Made by a program: the position numbers and the translations under genes. A DNA stretch of 64,000 nt from Streptomyces eurythermus (lineage in GTDB: Bacteria; Actinomycetota; Actinomycetes; Streptomycetales; Streptomycetaceae): assembly GCF_014649115.1 (NCBI RefSeq), contig NZ_BMSK01000004.1:372001-436000 (forward strand), in the 5' to 3' direction. Below are positions 47,823 through 55,917 of the stretch, piece by piece. The stretch's first letter is position 1. Each line of letters starts with the position of its first letter. The notes below the pieces were generated by a model. It was given only the letters and a program-made list of their open reading frames with translations, did no database searches and was not told the origin of the DNA.

Positions 47823-49076
47823 TCAGCCAACCCTCGGGGTCGTGGTGACGGGGAGCCGGGCCGGGCCGCGCAGCCACAGGCCGGGCTTCAGCGCCACCTC
47901 GTCGTCGTCCGGCTTGATGGAGGCACAGCGCCTGGCGAGACCGATCAGCGCCTCCTTGGCCATCAGCCGGGAGAGGTTGTCGCCGAGGCAGTAGTGGATA
48001 CCGCGGCCGAACGACAGGTGCTTGCGGCCGTGCTTGCCGAGCGCCAGGGTGTCGGGGTTCTCGAAGGCCCGCTCGTCCCGGTTGGCCGCGGCCAGCATCA
48101 GCAGCACCACGGCGCCGGCCTCCATGGTCCGCCCGTGCAGGGTGATCGGCTCGTTGACCACGCGCCAGGAGGCGTGCGTGGGCGGCTCCAGGCGCAGCAC
48201 CTCGTCCAGCACGTCGTCGGCGAGGGAGGAGTCGGCGGCGAGCCGCTCCAGCACGTCCGGGTGCTCGGCCAGGATGACCGCGGCGTTGCCGATGAGGTTG
48301 GCGAAGGTGTCCAGGCCGGGCACGATGAGCAGCACGCACACCGCGGCGACCTGGTGGATCGTCAGGCCCTCGATGGTCTCGCCGGCCCGGGTCAGCTCGG
48401 TGATCAGGTCGGTGCCGTCACCGCCCTCGCGCTCCCGGAGCACCTTGACGAAGTACTCGGTGCACTGCGCCACCGCGCGCTGGCAGGCGATCGCCACGTC
48501 CTCCGAGGGCGCGGCGCCCAGCTCGAGGATGTGCGCGATCTCCGTCGACCAGGCGGCGAGGAGCTTCTGGTCCTCGCGGTCGATGCCCATCATGTCGCCG
48601 AGCACGCGCACGGGCAGCTGGGAGGCCAGCACCTCCATGACGTCGAACCGCTCGGGGAGGTCCGCCAGCAGCTCGTCCACGACCGCGGTGACGGACTTGA
48701 TCAGCGCCTCCACCGCGGACGGGGTGAACGGCGCGGCGACGAGGTTGCGCAGCTTGGTGTGGTCCGGCGGGTCCAGCAGCCGGAAGAGGTTGGCGTCCCA
48801 GCCGTCGAGGCCGAGGCCGAGGAACGGCGGCGGCTCCTCGTCGGGGCCGGCGCCGGCCACCTGGGCGAAGAACTGGGTGCCCCCGAGGTCCTTGCCGAGC
48901 CGGCGGTCACGCAGCAGGGCCTCGACGTCCTCGTAGCGGCTGACCACCCAGGAGTTGAGCGGGCCCGCCAGGAGGGGGTGCTCGTCCCGGAGTTTCGCGT
49001 AGACCGGGTAGGGGTTCCGACGGAAAGCGGGGTCGGTCGGATCGAAGAAGAATTCGGGCTCGGCAGGTTCTGCCAT
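47823..49076 (-). CDS. Cytochrome P450 of the carbazole cluster
   Basis: A 417-residue bacterial P450. Seen are the I-helix VPGLDTFAN, the ExxR in DEVLRLEPP, and the heme loop FGRGIHYCLG with Cys363. It probably hydroxylates the alkyl side chain or the ring, as NzsA does in neocarazostatin synthesis. The ATG at 49076 has GGAG upstream; a longer frame reaches 49217 but overlaps the promoter. It is co-transcribed with idi. No ferredoxin gene is in the cluster. Confidence 0.88.
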   Translation of the reverse strand: MAEPAEPEFFFDPTDPAFRRNPYPVYAKLRDEHPLLAGPLNSWVVSRYEDVEALLRDRRLGKDLGGTQFFAQVAGAGPDEEPPPFLGLGLDGWDANLFRLLDPPDHTKLRNLVAAPFTPSAVEALIKSVTAVVDELLADLPERFDVMEVLASQLPVRVLGDMMGIDREDQKLLAAWSTEIAHILELGAAPSEDVAIACQRAVAQCTEYFVKVLREREGGDGTDLITELTRAGETIEGLTIHQVAAVCVLLIVPGLDTFANLIGNAAVILAEHPDVLERLAADSSLADDVLDEVLRLEPPTHASWRVVNEPITLHGRTMEAGAVVLLMLAAANRDERAFENPDTLALGKHGRKHLSFGRGIHYCLGDNLSRLMAKEALIGLARRCASIKPDDDEVALKPGLWLRGPARLPVTTTPRVG

Positions 49077-49136
49077 CAGTGACTCCCCCATTATCACGCC
49101 GTGGGCGGCCCGTGCGGGCTTCTGGCCCCGGCTCAA

Positions 49137-49200
49137 GATCACGACAGTGTGATCATAGCGTCGATCCGGCGACGGCTGGATAACGGATCGGTAACCTCCG
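49137..49200 (-). promoter_or_regulatory. P450-idi promoter region with shared element
   Basis: On the - strand the order is GGTTACC, GATCCGTTATC (49179-49196 on the + strand), then a candidate -10 TATGAT (49152-49157) overlapped by the inverted repeat GATCAC-n6-GTGATC (49137-49154). GGTTACC and GATCCGTTATC recur upstream of the + strand operon at 39982-40010. Confidence 0.55.
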
Positions 49201-49218
49201 ACACGTCCCGTACACAAA

Positions 49219-49255
49219 AGGGCGGCCCCACGGACCGGGTCCGTGGGGCCGCCCT
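49219..49255 (-). terminator. Terminator of qcrB (ancestral locus)
   Basis: A perfect 16-base stem AGGGCGGCCCCACGGA/TCCGTGGGGCCGCCCT with a five-base loop, followed in the - direction by TTTT. A clear intrinsic terminator. Confidence 0.85.
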
Positions 49256-49277
49256 CGTGGCGATCAGTAACGGCGGA

Positions 49278-50915
49278 TCAGTGGTGGCCGTGGCCGCTCG
49301 TGATCTCCTTGTACTCCTCCGCCCTCGGCTTCGGGATCTGGGCGTGCTCGCCGTAGTAGGCGTTGGACAGCTTCGCCCGCAGCTTCTGCGAGGCCGGGAC
49401 CTTGCGCTCCACACCGTTCTCGTCGACCGTCGGGCCGATCTCGGCCGGCGTGTACTGCTCGTGCGCGGTGAGGGTGTGCAGCTGCTCCTGGCTGAGCGGC
49501 TCGTGCACCTCGATGAACTCACCGTGCGGCAGCCGCTTGATGATGCCGGTCTCGCGGCCGTGCAGCACCTTCTCGCGGTCCCGGCGCTGCAGGCCGAGGC
49601 AGATCCGCTTGGTGACGATGTACGCGATGACCGGACCGGCGAACAGGAAGATCCGGACGAAGTAGGTGACGGAGTTGACCGACAGGTGGAAGTGCGTCGC
49701 CCACAGGTCGTTGCCGCCACCCACCATGGCCATCGCGAAGAACGTCAGCCAGGCGACACCGAGAGCGGTGCGCGTCGGGGCGTTGCGCGGGCGGTCCAGG
49801 ATGTGGTGCTCGCGCTTGTCGCCGGTGATCCAGGACTCGATGAACGGGTAGACCGCGATCGAGACCAGCATCAGACCGAAGACGATCAGCGGGATGAGCA
49901 CACCGAGGACCAGGGTGTGGCCCGCGACGTTGATCTCCCAGCCCGGCATCACACGCACGAAGCCCTCGGAGAAGCCCATGTACCAGTCGGGCTGGGCGCC
50001 GGTGGACACCTGGTCCGGGCGGTAGGGGCCCATCGCCCAGATCGGGTTGATCTGCGCGACCGCGGCCAGCACCGCCAGGACACCGAAGACCAGGAAGAAG
50101 AAGCCTCCGGCCTTGGCCATGTAGACCGGCAGCAGCGGCATGCCGACGACGTTCTTCTCGGTCTTGCCGGGACCCGCGAACTGCGTGTGCTTGTGGTAGA
50201 AGACCAGGATCAGGTGGGCCACCATCAGGCCCAGCATGATGCCCGGCAGCAGCAGGATGTGGATCGAGTAGAACCGGGCCACGAAGTCGTGACCGGGGAA
50301 CTCGCCGCCGAAGAGGAAGAAGGAGATGTACGTGCCGACGATCGGCACGGACAGCACCAGGCCCTCGGCGATGCGCACACCGGTGCCGGAGAGCAGGTCG
50401 TCCGGGAGCGAGTAACCGGTGAAACCGGTGAACATGCCGAGGACGAACAGCAGGAAGCCGAACAGCCAGTTGACCTCACGCGGCTTGCGGAACGCGCCGG
50501 TGAAGAACACGCGCATCATGTGCACGAACATGCCGGCGAGGAAGACCACCGCGCCCCAGTGGTGGATCTGCCGGATGAGCAGACCACCGCGCACATCGAA
50601 GGAGATGTGCAGGGTCGAGTTGAACGCCTCCGACATCAGCTGTCCCTGCATCGGGACGTAAGAGCCGTGGTACTCCACCTCGTTCATCGACGGGTGGAAG
50701 AACAGCGTCAGATAGACACCCGTCAGGATGATGATGATGAAGCTGTACATGCACACTTCGCCCAACATGAACGACCAGTGGTCGGGGAAGATCTTGCGCA
50801 TGTTGGCCTTGGCCAGGGAGTAGATCCCGAGCCGGCCGTCGGCCCAGTCGGCGACGCGCTCGCCGGCCGGTGCCTTCCCGCGAGAGCGGGACTGTTCGTT
50901 CGGTGCAGTACTCAT
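49278..50915 (-). CDS. qcrB: Cytochrome bc1 cytochrome b subunit (QcrB2, ancestral locus)
   Basis: A 545-residue cytochrome b of the bcc-aa3 supercomplex. Heme ligands are H118, H132, H219 and H234; the Qo motif is PDWY (309-312) followed by MGFSEGF, with Ser316 at the position held by Ala322 in the extra copy. Flanking the cd1 helix it has GVRIAEGLVLSV where the extra copy has [12 protein letters not shown]. It directly follows qcrA and qcrC, the normal actinobacterial order, so this is the ancestral position. Gene ends in a good terminator. Confidence 0.96.
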   Translation of the reverse strand: MSTAPNEQSRSRGKAPAGERVADWADGRLGIYSLAKANMRKIFPDHWSFMLGEVCMYSFIIIILTGVYLTLFFHPSMNEVEYHGSYVPMQGQLMSEAFNSTLHISFDVRGGLLIRQIHHWGAVVFLAGMFVHMMRVFFTGAFRKPREVNWLFGFLLFVLGMFTGFTGYSLPDDLLSGTGVRIAEGLVLSVPIVGTYISFFLFGGEFPGHDFVARFYSIHILLLPGIMLGLMVAHLILVFYHKHTQFAGPGKTEKNVVGMPLLPVYMAKAGGFFFLVFGVLAVLAAVAQINPIWAMGPYRPDQVSTGAQPDWYMGFSEGFVRVMPGWEINVAGHTLVLGVLIPLIVFGLMLVSIAVYPFIESWITGDKREHHILDRPRNAPTRTALGVAWLTFFAMAMVGGGNDLWATHFHLSVNSVTYFVRIFLFAGPVIAYIVTKRICLGLQRRDREKVLHGRETGIIKRLPHGEFIEVHEPLSQEQLHTLTAHEQYTPAEIGPTVDENGVERKVPASQKLRAKLSNAYYGEHAQIPKPRAEEYKEITSGHGHH

Positions 50916-51970
50916 CCGCGCTCCCAGAAAGCAGGACCGACGGGCTCCTCGAAGTCGCCGAGCGCCTGGAGGTAACCCTCACTGTCCACGCCGATCCGCA
51001 GCTGCGGCAGAGCGTGGCCGGCGGGACCGAAGATCACTCGGGCGCCGTCGGTGAGGTCGAAGGTGGACTGGTGGCACGGGCAGAGCACGTGGTGCGTCTG
51101 CTGCTCGTACAGCGAGATCGGGCAGCCCACGTGGGTGCAGATCTTCGAGTAGGCGACGACGCCCTGGTGCGACCAGTCGAGCTCGCGCTTGTCCTTGATG
51201 TCGTCCGGCTGGAGCCGCACGATCATCAGGGCCGCCTTGGCGATCTCGTTCTGGAAGTCCTCGTCGTGCTCCGACATCCCGTCGGGCATGGCGAAGGTCA
51301 GCGAGCCGACGGCCACGTCCTCCGGACGCAGCGGCTGGCCGGTGTTCATGTTGACCAGGCGCTTGCCCTTGGCCCACATCGTGTGCCGCAGCTTCGTCTT
51401 CGGCGCCGGACCCAGACCGCCCAGCAGCATCACGCCGGAGAGCGGCACCAGCGCCATCGCGCCGAACATGGTGTTGCGGATCAGCTTGCGGCGGCCGAAC
51501 CCGGACTCCGCGGCACCCTGGCGGAAGTCCGCGTGGACCTTGGCCCGCACCTCCGGCGAGGCCTCGATCGGGTGCCGGTCGTCGGCGATCTCCACGTCCG
51601 ACATCAGGGTGCGCGCCCAGTGGACCGCGCCCGCGCCGATGCAGAACAGCGCCACGCCCAGCGTCAGGCCCAGCGCGAAGTTCATCGCGCTCAGGTGCCC
51701 GATCGGGAAGACGAAGATCGACTTGTCGTTCGGGATCGCCAGGTACGAGACGATGAAGCCGATGGTGGCCAGCATCGACACCGTGAACAGGAACGCCACC
51801 GCGCGCTCGGACCGCTTGGCGGCCCGCTCGTCGATGTCCTGGATCCGGTGTTCGTGCGGCGGCAGCCCCGGGTCCGCGAACGGGTTCTCCTCGTCCGCGG
51901 TCGCTACCGCGCCGTGTGCGTGGTCCTGCTCAGCGGGCAGGTTCTCTTCAGGAATGTCTTGGCTACTCAT
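50912..51970 (-). CDS. qcrA: Rieske iron-sulfur subunit (QcrA2, ancestral locus)
   Basis: A 352-residue Rieske protein with three N-terminal membrane helices and cluster ligands CTHVGC (278-283) and CPCHQS (297-302). It overlaps both qcrC (upstream) and qcrB (downstream) by four bases, so the three are co-translated. Only about 7 percent of residues seem to differ from the extra copy, most of them in the N terminus. Confidence 0.96.
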   Translation of the reverse strand: MSSQDIPEENLPAEQDHAHGAVATADEENPFADPGLPPHEHRIQDIDERAAKRSERAVAFLFTVSMLATIGFIVSYLAIPNDKSIFVFPIGHLSAMNFALGLTLGVALFCIGAGAVHWARTLMSDVEIADDRHPIEASPEVRAKVHADFRQGAAESGFGRRKLIRNTMFGAMALVPLSGVMLLGGLGPAPKTKLRHTMWAKGKRLVNMNTGQPLRPEDVAVGSLTFAMPDGMSEHDEDFQNEIAKAALMIVRLQPDDIKDKRELDWSHQGVVAYSKICTHVGCPISLYEQQTHHVLCPCHQSTFDLTDGARVIFGPAGHALPQLRIGVDSEGYLQALGDFEEPVGPAFWERG

Positions 51971-52779
51971 GACTTCTTGGCCTTTGCGGTCCGAGCGGCG
52001 ACCCAGACGGCGACCGCGATCAGCGTGCCGAGGCCGAAGATCCAGCCGAACAGACCCTCACTGACCGGCCCGAGGCCGCCCAGCTCCAGACCACCCGGGT
52101 TCTCCGTCTTGTCACCGTTGACCGCGTTCAGGTACGCGATGATGTCCTTCTTGTTCTTCTCCGACATCGTGGTGTCGGGGAAGGACGGCATGTTCTGCGG
52201 GCCGGTCTGCATGGCCTCGTAGATGTGCTTCGGAGCGACACCCTCCAGCGTGGGGGCGAACTTGCCCTTGGTCAGGGCACCGCCCTTGCCGGTGAAGTTG
52301 TGGCACTGCGCGCAGTTGGTGCGGAACAGCTCGCCGCCCTTGGCGATGTCCGCGCCGTCGGGGCCGTACTGCTGCTTGGTGGGCACGCTCGGGCCGGCGC
52401 CCAGCGACGCGACGTACGCGGCGAGCTGGTCGATCTGGGCCTGCGTGTAGGTGGGCTTCTTGCGCGGGACCTGGGCGCCCTGCGAGGTCGCGGCGGGCAT
52501 ACGGCCGGTGCCGACCTGGAAGTCGACGGCCGCGGCGCCGACGCCGACGAGGCTCGGGCCGTCGGAGGAGCCCTGGCCACCGGTGCCGTGGCAGCTGGCG
52601 CAGCCGACCTCGTAGAGCTTCTTGCCCTCCTTGATGGTCAGGGACTGGGAGGATTCATCGGCCTGTGCCTTGCCCGCGGGCGCGAACGCGGCGTACAGCC
52701 CCCCAGTGGCCGCCAGCGCGAGGAGTAGGACGACGACCGCCGCCAGCGGATGGCGTCGTCGTGCGGAGAGCTTTTTCAC
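51967..52779 (-). CDS. qcrC: Di-heme cytochrome c subunit of bcc complex
   Basis: A 270-residue membrane-anchored cytochrome with two heme c sites, CASCH (60-64) and CAQCH (156-160), an N-terminal anchor or signal segment and a C-terminal helix (about 240-260). It passes electrons from the Rieske centre straight to the aa3 oxidase. It is present once, although qcrA and qcrB are duplicated, so it must serve both pairs. Confidence 0.96.
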   Translation of the reverse strand: MKKLSARRRHPLAAVVVLLLALAATGGLYAAFAPAGKAQADESSQSLTIKEGKKLYEVGCASCHGTGGQGSSDGPSLVGVGAAAVDFQVGTGRMPAATSQGAQVPRKKPTYTQAQIDQLAAYVASLGAGPSVPTKQQYGPDGADIAKGGELFRTNCAQCHNFTGKGGALTKGKFAPTLEGVAPKHIYEAMQTGPQNMPSFPDTTMSEKNKKDIIAYLNAVNGDKTENPGGLELGGLGPVSEGLFGWIFGLGTLIAVAVWVAARTAKAKKS

Positions 52780-52841
52780 GGATTACCCCGGTGTCAGGAT
52801 CTTCTGCGTCGGTGCTTCTGGATGTGCGGGAGCGATCCCGG

Positions 52842-53462
52842 CTACTTGATCAGGTAGATCGTGGCGAAGAGGCCGATCCAGACGACATCGACGAAGTGCC
52901 AGTAGTAGGACACGACGATGGCGGCGGTCGCCTGCTCGTGGGTGAACCTCTTGGCCATGTAGGTACGGCCGAGGACCAGCAGGAAGGCGATGAGGCCGCC
53001 CGTCACGTGCAGGCCGTGGAAGCCGGTGGTCAGGTAGAACACCGAGCCGTACGGGTCCGAGGACAGCGAGATGCCGTCCTTCTTCACCAGCTCGGTGTAC
53101 TCGTAGATCTGACCGCCGATGAAGATCGCACCCATGATGAAGGTGAGGATGAACCAGCCACGGAGCTTCTTCACATCGCCGCGCTCGGCGGCGAACACGC
53201 CGAGCTGGCAGGTGAGGGAGGAGAGCACCAGGATCGTGGTGTTCGTCGCGGAGAAGGGCACGTTGAGCGCGTGCGCCATCTCCTTCCAGTGATCCGGTCC
53301 GGTCACCGACCGGAGGGTGAAGTACATCGCGAAGAGGGCCGCGAAGAACATCAGCTCGGAACTCAGCCAGATGATGGTTCCGACGCTGGTGAGGTTCGGC
53401 CGATTGACCGACGGGTGCGCGTGCCCTGTTTCTACTGTCGTTGCTGTCGCCACGACCGACAT
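52842..53462 (-). CDS. ctaE: Cytochrome c oxidase subunit III
   Basis: A 206-residue five-helix subunit III of the aa3 oxidase: [24 protein letters not shown]-like loop, [39 protein letters not shown]. Two starts are possible: ATG at 53462 and GTG at 53453. CATAAT lies seven bases before the GTG, which would make that start leaderless. A 21-base palindrome covers both. It heads the qcr operon. Confidence 0.94.
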   Translation of the reverse strand: MSVVATATTVETGHAHPSVNRPNLTSVGTIIWLSSELMFFAALFAMYFTLRSVTGPDHWKEMAHALNVPFSATNTTILVLSSLTCQLGVFAAERGDVKKLRGWFILTFIMGAIFIGGQIYEYTELVKKDGISLSSDPYGSVFYLTTGFHGLHVTGGLIAFLLVLGRTYMAKRFTHEQATAAIVVSYYWHFVDVVWIGLFATIYLIK

Positions 53463-53473
53463 TATGTCGGTCG
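53453..53473 (-). promoter_or_regulatory. 21-base palindrome over the ctaE start
   Basis: Arms CGACCGACAT and ATGTCGGTCG around one T, a perfect inverted repeat covering the first ATG of ctaE and the candidate -10 box CATAAT. It could be a repressor site for ctaE-qcrCAB. It is not the Rex form. Confidence 0.55.
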
Positions 53474-53616
53474 CTTATCTCGCGCTCACTCCGGGGGGTG
53501 CCGTTCGGAGTGTTGCCGCCCCCCGAACCGGTGCTGACGTGGTGTTCGGGGGAGTAGCATCCGCCCAGACGGCCCTGCCCGTCCCGTCCGTACGACGCCG
53601 ACGTCCCGGAGGAACA

Positions 53617-54018
53617 ATGCAGCCGACCGCCACGGTGCTGGTCTATAGCGACGACTCCACCACTCGCGAGCAAGTACGGCTGGCCGCCGGACGCCGGCCC
53701 GCCCCGGACGTCCCCCTGGTGGAGTTCGTGGAGTGCGCCACCCCGGCCGCGGTGGTGCGGGAGCTGGACAAGGGGGGCATCGACGTCTGCGTGCTGGACG
53801 GCGAGGCCGTGCCGATGGGCGGCATGGGCGTGTGCCGGCAGATCAAGGACGAGGTGTTCGGCTGCCCGCCGGTGCTGCTGCTCATGGGACGGCCGCAGGA
53901 CGCCTGGCTGGCCACGTGGAGCCGTGCGGACGCGGCTGTGACGCTGCCGGTGGATCCGGTGGAGTTCGCCGCCGCGCTGGCCTCTCTGCTGCGTCAGAAG
54001 AGGCTTGTGGGCGCGTAG
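53617..54018 (+). CDS. Receiver-domain-like protein
   Basis: A 133-residue protein with a CheY-like pattern: VLVYSDDSTTREQVRLA, VCVLDGEAVPMGGMGVCRQIK with a possible phospho-acceptor Asp, and PPVLLLMGRPQDAWLATWSRADAAVTLPVDP. No output domain. It sits between the oxidase genes and is divergent from ctaE, hinting at respiratory or redox control, but function is unknown. GGAGGA precedes the ATG. Confidence 0.8.
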   Translation: MQPTATVLVYSDDSTTREQVRLAAGRRPAPDVPLVEFVECATPAAVVRELDKGGIDVCVLDGEAVPMGGMGVCRQIKDEVFGCPPVLLLMGRPQDAWLATWSRADAAVTLPVDPVEFAAALASLLRQKRLVGA

Positions 54019-54070
54019 GAGCCCGGGGCGCGGGGAGCGTGCGCGAGTGCGGCCCGGTAGGGTCTTCTCG

Positions 54071-54127
54071 CGCCCACGCGGCGGCAGCCGCATCTCGACA
54101 CAGTCCCGCGCCCCTTCCGGGGCGCTT
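54071..54127. repeat. Dispersed Streptomyces intergenic repeat, second copy
   Basis: CTCGCGCCCACGCGGCGG, AGCCGCATC and GCGCCCCTTCCGGGGCGC match the copy at 24190-24262. It lies between convergent genes and ends in a hairpin, so it probably terminates transcription. Confidence 0.65.
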
Positions 54128-55388
54128 ACGCGGCCCTCGGCTGTAGGCGTACCGCCTCCGCCGGTGCCGGGGTGTCCGGGGTCCTGTTCGTCAGGGCGCT
54201 GCCCGTGCGCCACTTCTTCCAGTCGACGTTCCAGTCGCCGAAGCCGTTGCCGAAGGGCTCCATGGTCTGGCCCTGGGAGTTGACGACCTTGACGATGTCG
54301 CCCTCGCGGATGTTGTCGTAGAGCCACTCGGCGTTGGACGTGCTCATCCCGACGCAGCCGTGGCTGACGTTCTCGTAGCCCTGCGAGCCGACGGACCAGG
54401 GCGCGGCGTGGACGTACTCGCCGGACCAGGTGACCCGGGTGGCGTAGTACACCGGCAGGTCGTAGGAGTCCGAGGTGCCCTCGGCGATGCCGACGGTGGT
54501 GCCGCGCATCCGTACGAAGTACTGCTTCTCCAGTACGACCTTGACACCGTTGCGGGTCTCGAAGCCGGGCTTGCCGGTGGTGACCGGGATCTGCTCGACG
54601 GGCTGGCCGTTCTTGTAGTACGTCAGCTGGTGCGCGGCGGCGTCCGTGACGACCTCGACCTTGTCCCCCGTGGTGAGCTTCAGCGGCTTGGACTTCCCGC
54701 CCCACAGCCGGTCGTTGACACGGACGCCGTCCAGGTTGCTGTGCACCCGGATGGTCGCGTGGGCCGGCCAGTACTCCTTGGGCCGGTAGTGGAGCTCCTT
54801 GTCGTTCACCCAGTACCAGGAGCCCGGCACGGCCGGCACGGACTCCACCCGCAGGGCCCGCTCCACGACGGCACGCTGCGCCTTGTCCTTGATCCCCTGG
54901 TCCAGTTGGGCGGTGATGGGCTGTCCGACGCCGTAGGTGCCCGTGCCCGGCCCGAAGGTGACGGCCAGGCGCTTCTTGCCGGCGGGCTTGCCGGTGTCGA
55001 ACGCGAGGGTCTTGCGGCCGGGCGCGCCGTCCTCGTCCTCGGTGCTCACCGTGACCGTGTAGTGGGCGCCCGCGGCCAGCGGGGAGGTGCTGTGCCAGCG
55101 GCTGCCGTCGGCGGCCAGTTCGCCCGTCACATAGCGCCCTGTGGAGTCCCGGGCGGTGACGTCCGTGATCCGGCCCTCACCGCTGTTGACGGTGACCTCC
55201 AGGGGCTTGTCCGGGTCGGCTCGCCTGCCCGCTTCGGTGGGGCCGTTGAAGGAGATCAGGTCCGCTGCGTCGTACGGCCTGGCCGACAGGGGGTTGCCGT
55301 CCGAACCGCAAGCGGTGACGCCCGCACCGAGGGCGGTCACCAGCAGGGTGCAGCCGACGACGGTACGAGTCCGCACAGTGTGGTTCAT
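54126..55388 (-). CDS. L,D-transpeptidase lipoprotein
   Basis: A 420-residue lipoprotein (lipobox VTAC before GSDG) with immunoglobulin-like domains and a YkuD catalytic domain: VEQIPVTTGKPGFETRNG, SYDLPVYYATRVTWSGEYVHAAPW and the nucleophile Cys in SHGCVGMSTSNAEWLYD. Layout as in LdtMt2-type enzymes, which form 3-3 peptidoglycan cross-links outside the membrane. Ends with an unmatched Pro/Arg tail. Confidence 0.93.
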   Translation of the reverse strand: MNHTVRTRTVVGCTLLVTALGAGVTACGSDGNPLSARPYDAADLISFNGPTEAGRRADPDKPLEVTVNSGEGRITDVTARDSTGRYVTGELAADGSRWHSTSPLAAGAHYTVTVSTEDEDGAPGRKTLAFDTGKPAGKKRLAVTFGPGTGTYGVGQPITAQLDQGIKDKAQRAVVERALRVESVPAVPGSWYWVNDKELHYRPKEYWPAHATIRVHSNLDGVRVNDRLWGGKSKPLKLTTGDKVEVVTDAAAHQLTYYKNGQPVEQIPVTTGKPGFETRNGVKVVLEKQYFVRMRGTTVGIAEGTSDSYDLPVYYATRVTWSGEYVHAAPWSVGSQGYENVSHGCVGMSTSNAEWLYDNIREGDIVKVVNSQGQTMEPFGNGFGDWNVDWKKWRTGSALTNRTPDTPAPAEAVRLQPRAA

Positions 55389-55466
55389 ATGGTCACGCTA
55401 TGAGATCAAATGATTACCGGCGCGACGGATCACTCATCCGAGCGAACGATGCTCCGGCAAACGAGT

Positions 55467-55502
55467 GGAGCCCGGACCCTCCGTGAGGAAGGTCCGGGCT
55501 CC
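55467..55502 (-). terminator. Terminator of the oxidase operon
   Basis: GGAGCCCGGACC and GGTCCGGGCTCC form a perfect 12-base stem with a 12-base loop downstream of the - strand stop of ctaF. Confidence 0.7.
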
Positions 55503-55518
55503 CGGTGCGTCCGATGCC

Positions 55519-55917
55519 CTACTGGGTCCGGTTCTCACCGTGGTAGTACTCGAACACCCAACCGAACAGGCCGATCACGATGAACGGGGCGGAGAAGTAG
55601 ATCAGCCACCAGCCGACCGCGATGCTGAGGAAGGCGATCGCACCGCCGAAGCCCAGCATGAGCGGCTGCCAGCTGTGCGGGCTGAAGAAGCCCAGCTCGC
55701 CCGCGTCGTCCGCGACGTCGGCCTCCTTGTCGTCCTGGGCGCCCGCGTCGACCCGCCGGGCGGTGAAGCCCAGGTAGAAGCCGATCATGACGGCCAGGCC
55801 GAAGGCCAGGAAGAGCGCGGTGGTACCGGCCGGCTCCTTCGACCACACGCCATACACGATGGCCATGATCAGGATGAAGACGCTCAGCCAGATGAACATC
55901 CGACCCTGGATCTTCAC
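55519..55917 (-). CDS. ctaF: Cytochrome c oxidase subunit IV (actinobacterial)
   Basis: A 132-residue four-helix subunit typical of actinobacterial aa3 oxidases: [45 protein letters not shown], an acidic linker, [27 protein letters not shown] and VFEYYHGE. The GTG at 55917 overlaps the ctaD stop by four bases, so it is translated with subunit I. Confidence 0.93.
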   Translation of the reverse strand: MKIQGRMFIWLSVFILIMAIVYGVWSKEPAGTTALFLAFGLAVMIGFYLGFTARRVDAGAQDDKEADVADDAGELGFFSPHSWQPLMLGFGGAIAFLSIAVGWWLIYFSAPFIVIGLFGWVFEYYHGENRTQ

